Source: Parietichytrium sp. I65-24A
Taxonomy: Eukaryota; Sar; Bigyra; Thraustochytrida; Thraustochytriidae
Direction: 5' to 3'
Assembly (NCBI GenBank): GCA_012862575.1
Contig: BLSF01000001.1
Location: 620,001 to 684,000, forward strand
Length of the DNA stretch: 64,000 nt
The notes beneath the pieces are model-generated. The model worked only from the letters and a program-made list of their open reading frames with translations. It was not told the origin of the DNA and did no database searches. Of this stretch, positions 1 through 12,000 are shown piece by piece. Made by a program: the position numbers and the translations under genes. Position 1 is the stretch's first letter. The number at the start of each line of letters is the position of its first letter.

Positions 1-2
1 TA

Positions 3-3000
3 CTCCCAAATCGAACCTTAAAGCGGCAGACATCAAGTCGACAATCCCGGTTCCTTTCTGCCGTGGGAAGTTCTCACTTCTTTGATGCAGTGTCCTCGCC
101 CGACATCCCTGAATTCGGTCCTTCTGAGGTTGCAAGTCTGAGGTCAGACTCCTCAGACGACATTGATTTTGAGGATGCACGCTCGGAGGCAAGTTCCACT
201 GGCGAAAACCACATTTCTGAGGAGGACGAAACACTACCTGCCCCACCGTCCTTTCGAGAACTCCGCACACAAAATGAGGATCATAGTTTCCGGGAGATTG
301 AACCAGGCATGCGGAGGCAGGTAAGTTGGGATTCCAATTCAAGTGCCCGTGTCACACCCGAACCTGTATCGCACGATAAAGTCACGGTGAATTTCTTGTC
401 ATTTTCAATCGCTTCCTTGAGCATAGGCTTGATGGGCTCGCCGTTTTCACTGTACCCTCTTCAGGTGGAGGCCAAGATTGGTCTTTGCAAGATCTCAATT
501 TCAGACGCTCAACTCAGACGCATCATGATAATCGCCGGAGCTCTCAGTGCAATTCCTGACGAGTTTTTCAACAGAAGGACAAGTGCGAAATCCGTAGACG
601 AGCGCGCCGGTCGGATAAAAGCAGACATCACTCGATTTGCAAACTCTACGAACACCGCAGAGGCAATGCAAAAGCTGGAGAGAGGATTATGGACTTGCTG
701 CTTGCCGCTCTTCTTTTCGCCCAATGACAAAGCTCAACCCAAGAATCAGGGCGAGGAGCATAATTGGGTTTTGGCGCACCCAATAGAGCGCGGGCTTGCA
801 GAAGAGCTTAACGAGCAGGTGCTTCTTTTTCTCGGAAACGATTTTGGACCGGAAGTCGCTTCAAAAGCCCCTCCGGCATGGATGGCGGGGAAGACATTAG
901 ACGATGCAATACACCGAGTTGGGGTCTTCTTCTTTGGGCAACAGTGGTCGTCTGAACAAAAGAGTACGAATGATAATGCGAACAAGCCGACTTTAAAAAG
1001 TGTGGCACGGCTTGTTGAGAGAGTGAAGAAAATGCGAAACAGTTTGAGCTCGTTCAAAGCGCGGGGAACGTCGGCCGAGACCATGCACGACCTATCCAAT
1101 GAAAGACGAACTACCTCTCTATCTGCCGGTGCAATCGGGGGAAAGACTGACCTGGGCAAGTCCGCGGAGGATTTTCTCCGCCTCAAACAACTCATGAATA
1201 TGAGAATCCGAGTGGAGGTATCCGACTTGCGCATCTCATTGTTCTCACGCCTGAAAGTCAGACTTCGAAAAGCGACGGGAAGTTTAACATACTCGACGAA
1301 CCCAAACATCACTCGTGTCGGGTTGCGAGTGCACAAAATACGCATCGAGCAGTTTGACGGTTATGATATGAGAGATGTCAATGTTGTCACCCGGCGCCAA
1401 GAAGACGACGATGCCAGTGCAAATAGTTTGGAGATTTTCTATTCCGTCATCACTCCAGAAGCCAATGTCTCCGAAGGCGCGGACCTTTCTAGCGAGTGTC
1501 CAGACGAGGAGGAAGCGATTGGAATGGGGTACAGGGAGAGTAGGTCTAGTTCGACAGAGTCGTCGTTTGTTGACCAGAATCAAGTAAAGCCGGGTGACGT
1601 CTCAGGGTATGCATCAGATAGCGTCTCGCTGTCTGGAAATTTTAGTCCGCTGGACGATTCCGCATTTTCTGTGTCGGACAACGACGCCACCTTCACAGAA
1701 CGCGAGTCATTCCTCAGACATATCGATCGAGCAAGGCGGCGCTTACGGCGACGCTCGGCACGCCTGCACCACGGGATGACTTTGCAGCTCCCCGCTGTTG
1801 CTAAAGTCCTCAGCTCTCTAAAGAAGGTCGAAGAGCTGGTCATTGATGGGGCAGCTTCTAAAGTTCTGGAGGGTAGCTTTCGTTCCAACAAAGCTTTCTC
1901 TGGGGGGGAAGAGCTTTGGGCTAACTTGAAACCGGGCAATACAATGATGGATCGGGCCGCTCTGATTCAAAATACATTATCATCGCTACTCGACAAGGAA
2001 CTTTGCTCATCCGGAGATGGGCCTCAAACTCGTGCATCGACTGCATTTTCAGATGGCGGGCTGTCTGCTGTTACGAACCTTCCGGGAGCTGGAAAGGTTC
2101 AGCTTCTTGAAGAAGTGCGTTTCGCACCGCTCGAGGAATATATCTCGGAGTTACGTCCCGTTGCTCGAAAACTTCGCGCCGCTTTTGGCGTACATCCCGG
2201 GGTGTTGCGCCAAGAGGAGAATAAGGTGAGATTTCCGAGTCAGCTGCTTGAAGCGAAGGTGTCAGGGATTTATTGCCAAGCAAGTGATCACTTCCCATTT
2301 ACTCTATTTAGAATCTTGGATCGGGTCCAATACATCGTGGAACATTGCTCTGGGGAGGCTTCTACGCTTCAACAAGAAGAAAAGAGTGATCGGCCTCAGG
2401 AGCCCTCCCCAATTACCTTTTTCAATTCTCTGACGGTGGCGTTAGAACTGGATAGTGTTGCTGCTGCCATTGATTTCACAGGAAAAGGATTCCAGGGCCC
2501 AAACACTGATGCACCAATCTTGGAGACCTTTGAGTCCACTTCCAAATACAGCAGCAACAGTACCCCTACCATCGCCACCAGACACTCAAGGTACACGACC
2601 AAGAGTGTATTCACTTCGGCCTCTGGCCTTGACGATGACAGTGTGCGCGTAGAGGTTGGACTCAGCTGCTCGTTAGGTTACAGCGCAAAGCAAACTTGTG
2701 AAGCAGCGCTCTTCACGCTTGACAATTCTTCGGTCTCGCTGGGCTACAACAAGTCTATTCTGAAGAAAAAGCCAGCGCCAAGAAGAGGTGACCCGAGGTA
2801 TCGAAGAAATAAATGGCTGTCACGCGTCACAAAGAGGGAGCACCACCAAAGTCTGGTCACGCACTCCTTAATCGATCGTTGGCAAGGCAAATGCGAGTAT
2901 GCTTTATTTCGAGACCCAGATTCGCCGGAAGACCAGCTTGTCAGGCAGATCCGAATCGAACTTCAACCAGATCGCATCTCGTTATGGACAAACGATCTCA

Positions 3001-6000
3001 CAGCGCTTGCAGAATTGAACAACAATGTCACTTTGTTTTTACAGGCACTCGAAAATGACAGTTCCCGTCGCGATGGGACGCAACATCAAGAGCGGGTTTT
3101 TAAGCAGAGCTCTTTGAGTAGCTTGAACGCAGACCTGGATGACGATTGTCACAAAGCGCAAACAAAGAGCCAAAAAGGAACCGCAGCATTCAGCTCAACT
3201 GTAGCGGTCAACAAGACGCGGTCTATCTCTCTTCTCAGCATGGCTATGGGAGAGTCAACCCTGCTCTCGGACACGCTTGAGTATGCGGCTCTGCAAGGCG
3301 CTTCAGACTACTTGCAACGCAGAGTATGGGACAACGATGGGCGAGAGGTTGGGAGTAGTAGTCTCGCTCGACTTTTGTTTTCCGCTCCGATGGCCCTTTC
3401 ACTGGTGAATGACATTCATTCAGCTGCATCAAAACAGACTGTGCATCGTTTGTTCGAGGGCGCAAATCTCAGTGCGGAGCGTTTTGGCTTTGAAGTCTCA
3501 CCTCAAGACATCTTCGGGTCGCTTGCCACTATCGATGAGAAGCACGGCGAAGACGAAAGGAGCAGCCCCAAACGTTCTTCGCATCCGGAAAGCATGGAGG
3601 AAAGGATTAAATTGCGGAATAGCAAGAGCGTTGTACGCGACGAAGTCGTGGTGGATTTTTTCAGCAAAATCGAGGTTGAGCTCGTCAAAGAACTCTTTCG
3701 AAAGGAGACAAAGCTGGAGTCTTTTTTGCCAGTCTTACTGGTGGAGCTCTCAAGCTTCCGGGGACGCGGAGAGTCCTTCTCATCGTTCGTGGACGACTTC
3801 GTGTTGGCTGCACTGCTGAATTTGGAAGCAAGGTTTTACAATCGCCGAATCGGCTCTTGGGAGTTCCTTATTGAGCCCTGGACGCGAAACAAAATCGGAA
3901 TGTATATGGATTCGGAGTTTGGCAAAAACTTCACAGAGATTAGCTCCTATAACCGTCTCAATGTGAACGTCTCTGAGGATTTCCTAACCCTCGTATCTGA
4001 GCTTCAAAGGGATATCTCCACGACTTTGCAACGCTTCACTGAAGCTCCGCAAAATTCGGAGTTCCAAAAGTCTGACATGTTGCAATACATCAACACTGTC
4101 GGGTCGCAAAGAGTCCCGATCGAGAGTATTCCCATTGAGGAGGAGAGCGAGTTCAAAGAAGCAGAATCTCCTCCGGGTCCAACGAAGAATGGGGAAGAAG
4201 GGGACGAAGGCGATGTCGATGTTACCTCAAAGTCAAAAACAAAGGACGTTGAGTATTGGTTTATGAACAACACTGGCGTTCGAGTTGAGCTACATGACAT
4301 GTTTCAAATTGGATGCAACTTTAAGGGGTCTATGCAAGTGGAGTACCGTGGGGGCTGGGATCTTCCAGCGCGAAACAGGTGGACCGAACAGCCTCTCATC
4401 AGAATGACCTTGTTGCAGGCCAGGGAGGTCACGGTTGGATCCCTGGAGAGCAGAACACCCTTGGAAGAACAAAGCAGGTTAAGTGTTCATGATCGGAGGT
4501 TGTCAATGGACGAATCACAGGCAGAATTCTTAAACATGAGTACGAAGAAAACTCGCTTTGCGGATGACCTTTCGATCTTTTCTTCCGGAGACTCGTCCTC
4601 CGAGAACTCCGCCTTTAGCCGAAACGAAGCCGCCGTGGAGCTGGAGTTGAATGGTGAAGTAGGTACTCTATTTGAATTGCCTTATACTCCTTCGGTGTCG
4701 ATGGATCAGGTCCCGGAGCTTTTGGTTGAGATCAAAGATAGTTCGGGAAGGTACATGTCAACTCGTATCAACCTAGTCCCGCATATTTTGTTTCCAAATG
4801 TTTCAACCGCAGAATGGTTTCCGCTGACTTCTGAGGGGAAAGCTGCGTCCAAGAGCTCAGAGATCCTGTTCTCACTTCGATTCGTCCCAGACTCCAGTAA
4901 TGTAGAAGAGGACTTTGGTGAGGAATTGCACTCGGAAGAGAGCCGGGCCATTCAGCCTTTCAGCGTTGCGTCCGGAGCCACTGTGCCTATGGATTTCTCC
5001 AAGGTTCCGAAAAAGCATTGGTTCAAATCTTTCAACCATCAAAACATCAGCAAGGTGATCTCCAAGCGTCACGCAAGCGTGCTTCGGTCTGTTGCGCTCA
5101 ACTTTTCTGACGGGCTGGATTTCAAGTCTAGCTTAACTCCACTGCTCATGATTGTCCCCATAGACAATACTGGGGAATACATGGTTTCAGTGGAGACGAA
5201 GTCTGACGTTCTCCCAAGTGACAACGCCTACCAGACCAATCACGCATTCCTTCCCGTGCAGTCGCCTCCGTACGTTCAGAAGCAAGAAGCGACCAAAAAG
5301 TTAAAGAAGAGCCGCAACGGCGGACCCCAATCGGAAACCGAAACTACATTTCGCCTTAATATGCTTGCGACGAGTAGCATGCTGGACCGTCGGAGGAGAG
5401 TTTTGTTTTTGGAATCGCCGGTGAAGGTTGTCAACAGCACCACGATTGACCTGGAAGTTATGCTTTGCGAAAAGGATTACCTCCCGGAACGAGACAGCAC
5501 GTTTCGCTACCCGACGCTTCGAGAAATCCCTGTGCATTCCGCCAACCTTCAAACCAGCGGAAACTACCTGGACGAATTTGGGCTAGGGAAGAAATCGCTG
5601 TTGTCTATCTCTCCTCAGTCCAAGTGGGTGGACGGGGGCCACTTGGCTTCTGCAGACATGCCTGCCAAAGGAGTTTCCTCTGACGAATCTTCAAACCGAC
5701 GGGACGAAGCCGACGAACTGGGTTCGTGGGTCCAATGGACCTTTCCGGCTCCAAAAGCAATCTGCATGTACATGATCACGCCCCCAAAAGAACACGTCAC
5801 GAAGGCCAATCACGCGCAACGGGTGGAAGCCACACGTGATGCTCAGGTGGATAGTCGGCAACTAGGCATTGATCCCATTGGGTGGATAATTCTGGGGCGC
5901 CTTGCGGAAGAAGACGGCGACCCGCTTGCGGAGCGCGCGGAATGGGTTGAACTGGACCGAAGAGTGGGTATCATTTTCGACTCCCGTCGACAGCCAAAGC

Positions 6001-9000
6001 AGTTCTTCCTGCCGTATGTGGGATCGTTTGCCTGTTATCGCATACACTTTCTCCAACTCGATAAGATGATTACGAAGTATGACTACAGCGCCGCTGAGCC
6101 GGATGACTATGTGGATTTATTTCGAGCTGCGCGAGGCATCCATGGGACCTACCCAATTGCTGTGGCTGCCCTTCAGCTCTTTGAAGAATCTGTGTTTGCC
6201 GAAAACTTTTCCATAGATGAAGCCTTTCATCAAACCCAATCCTGGGGAGAAGATCCTTCCGGGGAGTGGACTCCGGTAGAGACTGCCACGGAAGAGGGCC
6301 CAAAGTTTATCCGGCCCAAGACGTGGGAGTGCATCTTATGCTTTGAAGAGAACTCAAAGTCGGTCAAACATTGTCAGCTCTGCGGGAAGAAGCGCGTTCG
6401 GCCAAGTCGCAGTCCAATGACCGGTTCCTTACTCTTGGGCAACATGCAATCAGGGAAGGACCCCAACGACCGACAAATTATGAGGCAGAACGCCAAACAG
6501 ATTCGAGCTCGTGCCAAATTGTGCATCAATGCAGCTCACCCTGTTGGCCAGTCGCGTCCGTTGGAGATAACAGCAATTCTCAAAGTCGGCCAGTCTAGAG
6601 CATCTCGCAAAATGCGCAAGAGAGAGGTTACGTTGACCGCGGATAGTTTAATTCTGACCCGCAACGACAGACAGACTCGCCAACTGTATAAGCAGATTCA
6701 GGCGAAATCCGCGCTGATGGGTGAAAGAGTGGGACTTATGCACAAAAACAACTCGTTGGTGCTGGATCTTACCCCGACTTTACAGGTGGGCGTGGCAGAC
6801 CCTTCCACCAACACGATATTAGTCCGCGAAAAAAATCGGAGCAAAGAGTTTCAAGTGGAACATCATGGTCTTTCGTTTGAGACAGGTCTGCTTTTGTCTT
6901 TCGAAGACTTCGAAATGGCGCGGCAGTGGAAGGATACAATCGAATCGTCAGTCAAGGAGCTGAAACGCGAAAAAGAAGGTCTGGATGCCGAATTTGCCGA
7001 ATTTTCTGGTTTGCGAAGGGTAGTCAGTGCAGGAGAGCACTTTCCGATCCCTATTAATTTTCTGTATAGTACCAAGAAGTGGTCACTTCGGATCAAACCG
7101 CATTTGAGTGATGAGCAGCTTGACGTGAAGTGGGCACAGGTGCTGGATCACATATCCGCACAAATATTTCGAATGTCACAAGACGTGATCCCGGATCTCG
7201 TTTGCGACCCCATCGATCCACCGTCATTTGTGAAAAAAGAGGACTGCGAAATTTCGGTTTTTGACGCGTCAAGCACGTTCAGTTTTTCTGCGTCGTTCCG
7301 GGAGAGTTTCCTCAAGTCTTTACGATCCGATGATGACGAGAATGAGAATGGGAAACAGGAGAGCGAACTTGTTGCGAGATCAACTATCTTCATCAACCCA
7401 TGGGTTGTCATTGTAAACGCGTTGCCATATGATATTGAGCTGGAGTTTGGAGCCAAACTTGGTCTGGACGAAAGTGATGCCGGCACGGATTCAGAGTCAG
7501 CTTATCACGAATCCTGGGATGATAGCATTGCAGGGTCTGCCGCTTCGCAATCTGAGTGGGAGCTTCAGTCCAATGAGGAGCGTCAAACACTTGTTGCTGG
7601 AGGAAAGCTTCCACTCTGCGAGGCTGGATACACGACTATGGTGAGATTCCGAATACCTCAGCTTGACACAGGGTGGTCGGAGCCGTGTCGCCTTCTAAAA
7701 TTGACCAATTTTCTTGTCGACGGGGAGTTGAAGAACGGCAAGCTGAACATCCCGCATGAGAAACGCATGCAACTACAGAACGAATCTCTGTTAAGCTTTT
7801 GGAAACTAGACTCTAGGCGAATGGATCCCATAGAAAAGCTGGCCGAGGCGCAAGTCGAGCGGTCACAAGACCCGCGCGGCCCTCTTCGCCTCGTCTTGAC
7901 AGCTCCCTTTTGGCTCTACAATTATTGCGATGTACCGTTAGTAGTTCGCCCAAGCAAAACCGTTTTGCAGAAGGAAAACGCTGTTGACATAATGCTAGAG
8001 CCAAACTTTCAGTCTGATGAGCGGGAGACGAAAAAAGTGCTTCCATATTTGTGCTGTATAAGCACAAAAAGTGTGGAAGCTTGCGTCGCGATTCGGCGGT
8101 CCAAAGGGGAGGGCAAACGCGAAGCACTTTCTAATTCAACGAGAATGAGTATCACTGGGAAAACGCCACATCAGTTTGGGATTGCAGATTGGTTGAATGC
8201 CAGTCCAGAAATGCTTTCCGCAGACGACCCAAACAATGCTTCAAATTTTTTGGTCTCGGGCTGGTGTAAACCAATTAAGGTCAAGTTCACGTCGGTGGAC
8301 ACGGAGAATCGAAGTTTCCGTTTCGTACTCAACTCGTTCACAATACTTCGGCGAGAAATTGGCGTGGAGATTGTCACCGTTGGAGCGAATTCATTCACAC
8401 CGTCAACGCAAATCATCTTTCGTTGCAAATACCTAATCGTCAACCGAGTGCCAAACACTGTGCTTCACTTTTCGCAAGCTCTGACCGACTCTGATAAAGA
8501 TCACGCAGGCATGTTCGAGGAGGCAAAGAAGAACATAATGCTCAAGGGAAGGAAGGCCGCTTACATGCGTGAGGAAGGTGTGATGGCATCAAGCGAAGAA
8601 AGAGAGGCAAGGAATGACACAGCTGGATCCTCAGAGGATATCGAGGAAGACAAACAGGATGACGAGTCGGCGTCAAATTCAATTCGCGGTGGAGCACACT
8701 CTTCTGAAGCAAGAGCTCACGAGCAGAGATTAACTCAGAGCGAATCTCTGGAAAAGCTCACTGATCTTGCCTCGGACGGAGGCGAGACATTTGCAGAGGT
8801 TTCAACGGGGTTCAGAGTGGCCCCAGACGACCCTCTTCTCCGTTCCAAAGAAACCTACAAGGAAGTGTTCTTGGAGCCTAATCCCCACCGCGTTCGCCCG
8901 TACCACTTCTCCGGGTTCCACCAGCACTACTTCGGTTACAACTCGCGTTTCACAATACAGGCGTGCAACTTGCAAGGGCAACCTCTTACATTTCCAAGCG

Positions 9001-12000
9001 CGTCGATACAGACCGGTGAAAGGGAGTTTAGTGTCATGTTGCGGTCTCTCACTGGCAGCGCGCGCGAAGAAAATGGTGCGAAGAGGGTGAGGGTGTGTAT
9101 TCGGAAAGAGGGAACAACAACCTTCATTCTATTTTCACCTGATGAGACCGTAGGTCCGGTGCCCCAGCCCTTTTATGTTCTCAAAAACGCAAGCTCTTCT
9201 CCGCTTGAAATCTGGCAGGAAGGGGTCCACCGTGCGTATCGAAATGTGGTTTTGGACCCCGAAAGTACTTTAAACTTTGCTTGGGATCAACCTCTGAGTC
9301 CTCTTCCACTGCTGAATGCGAGGGTGCTGGAGCCGCTCGACTTGAATGCCTTAAAACAGACTAATTCGAGAACAGTAGTGTGGGAGAGTGGTGCGCCAGA
9401 CTCTCGTCCATATCGAGCAGTCTCCAAGACCGAACAATATACAGTCGATTCGGTCAAACAATTTGATAGCATTGCCGTCAGCGAATCCTCGGAGTGCCCC
9501 GTTGGTTTCAAGGTATCGGTTGAAGGTTACATTGACGAGTCTACGCGAACCTTAGAATTTCGCGACGAGAAAAACTCGCGTCGGCCACGAGATCATGGCG
9601 CGATGGGAAACAGAACTATTTCAACGAGCTCTATTGCTGACGGAGCCATCCAGGGAGGGCCACGCAAGCTCCCATATTGTGTATCGCTTCGTGTAGTTTT
9701 ACGGATGGGCGGCCGTGTTTCGAGCCAGAAAAAGTACTCTATCGTTGCTCGATGCGGCGGCAAAAGCAGGGAATTTCGAGCGGAGGTGCTACAAGGCCAA
9801 ATCGACGATGTGGTCCTCGGAGCGTTCGACCATATTTCGTTCTTTCTCGAAGAGAAGCCTGAGCAGATTTTCTTGCTGGTCTTTGAGCGATCTAGCGCCC
9901 CGGGGGGCAAGAAGCGACTCATTAATTCAAAAACTCTGGAGCTGTACCCACCTGTTTGGAACTTTGAGTATGGCGAGGGTCCTGATTCGGACTGGATTCA
10001 CGTGAATGGTGAGGACTGGATTCGCATAGCCAAAGAAACGTCGGATTTTGCCACTGAAAGAAGGCGCAAAATCGAGCATTTACTGGGGTCAGAGATGACC
10101 TCTCTCAATTTTAATACACATGCAAGGCTGGCCCGCGTGAAGAGTCAGGAGCGAACAACCGATAGGCATGATATGTACAAAAACTCATCATTCCGAGAGT
10201 TTAATCAGCGCGCAGGCCACCTGGAAGAAACCATGCACTTTAGTTCTCCACGAATGAAATCAGGTGAAATGGACCAGAGCTCTAAATTGCTTCGAAGTAG
10301 GGGCTCACGAGGTTCCAAGACTTCTCATGCTGGCTCGAACCCGCCCTCATTTCAGACGACTGTGGCAAGTGGCGCAGAAGATTCTCTGCGACCAAGAGTG
10401 GGGTTCGCTGGTACCGAGACATTTCGCATGTTTGGCAGTGGAGAGGTGAAGAGTGAGAGTACAGAACGGATCCAGATCCAGCGAAACGGAACCTCATTAT
10501 CCAGCATTCTGGCAGAGCAGGTTTGGCCTACAGTTATTTTCGACGATCCCAACCGCCAGCGGCAAAGCCTAGCGGATCGCCTCGACCCGAGGCGTATCAC
10601 CAAAGGAATTAAAACTCAACTCGTTGGGGAAAGTGCTGCGTCAGAAGAAAAGAGGAATCAAAAGAGCATGGCGGAAGGTTGGGTGCAGATACAATGTCGC
10701 TGTGAATCGAAGGAAACTTTTGTGACGAGCGAGGGAAAAAAACTGATCGAGTCGGAGTATCGTGTGTTTTTATCCTCAATCGGTGTTTCGCTCGTTCATT
10801 CTGTGCAAAGAATGGAGGTATGCTACATAATTGGTCAGCGGCTTTCCTGCTCTGCGACCATGACACCGAGTGCAAACATGTTGTCTATGTCGGTTGGAAA
10901 TTTTCAAATCGACAATCACGATCCAAACGCCTTCTATCACGTCGTTCTCTCCCCAGAAGAGCTCGTACCAAAGTTCAACGAAGATGGCATGGCACTTAAG
11001 TACCCTTCTCAAGAGTACTTCGAGGCACGCAAGAACGTCCTAAGTGTGGACTCTATAACTCGGCAAAACAAACAAGAGTTCATGGAGATTGAGAGCATTG
11101 AGGTGGTTGTCGCCCCGCTTCGTTTGAGCGTTGAAGAGCTTTTTGTGGGAAGGATTCTCGCATTATTTTCGCACGTTTTCGCGGGGGATGAAATGGATGT
11201 GTCCCTGACATCTAAGAACGACGTTGAGCTTCCAGCGGCGATAAACGCTGAGTTCATCAACGAAATTAAGGCACTCTCGGACTTTGTGTACATTCACTGG
11301 TTTCGCATCGACAACGTGGAGATTCTGCTCGAGGCGAGCTTGCACGCTGGAGAGCAGATCAAAGCGCAGGATCCCCTGAGCTTGACCGCGAAATCATTCA
11401 TCCCAATGCTTGCCATTCAAAAGCTTCGCTTGGTGTTCCGAGAATTCACTCGGTCCAGCAGGTTTGAGCCTATGGCTGAGTTTCAGCGCCACCTCTTTGG
11501 ACACGTGAAAAGCGAAGTGCTGTACGGCAATGCCCCGAAGGTGCTTGCTCAGACCAATTACGTCATTAATCCCTTGCCATCTGTGAAGCTTATCTCGGAA
11601 GGTTTTCTCAACATATTTCGCCAGCCATGCTCGAGAGTGAACCAGGGATTCAGAGGAATCTGCGTTGGCTGCCAGTACGGTCTCACGTCTTTCATAGCGA
11701 ATCTCTCGACTGGGGTGACGGATATGGTGTATGCTTCTTCGAGAATTGGGGTGCTTATGATCGACTCCATCGCTCAGGCGAGCAGGTACGATGTAGCTTC
11801 TCGACCAACGAGCACGAGCCTCAAAGTTGTGCGAGAGATCTCTCAGGCAATCTCGCACAGCTCGTCGCGAATCGCAACAGAGGTGCTTAGTGATCAAACC
11901 TTGCCCGAGCCGATCCGTACTGCCAGAAAGTTTCCAAAGCGTGGGAAGATGGCTCTTTACGGTCAAGGAAACGTTCCTCACAAGCAATATCAGACCCATT

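Noticed and set aside
63-65. Apparent start of the VPS13 protein at 63
   Set aside because: The codon is GTG inside a frame open to the left edge; it is internal.
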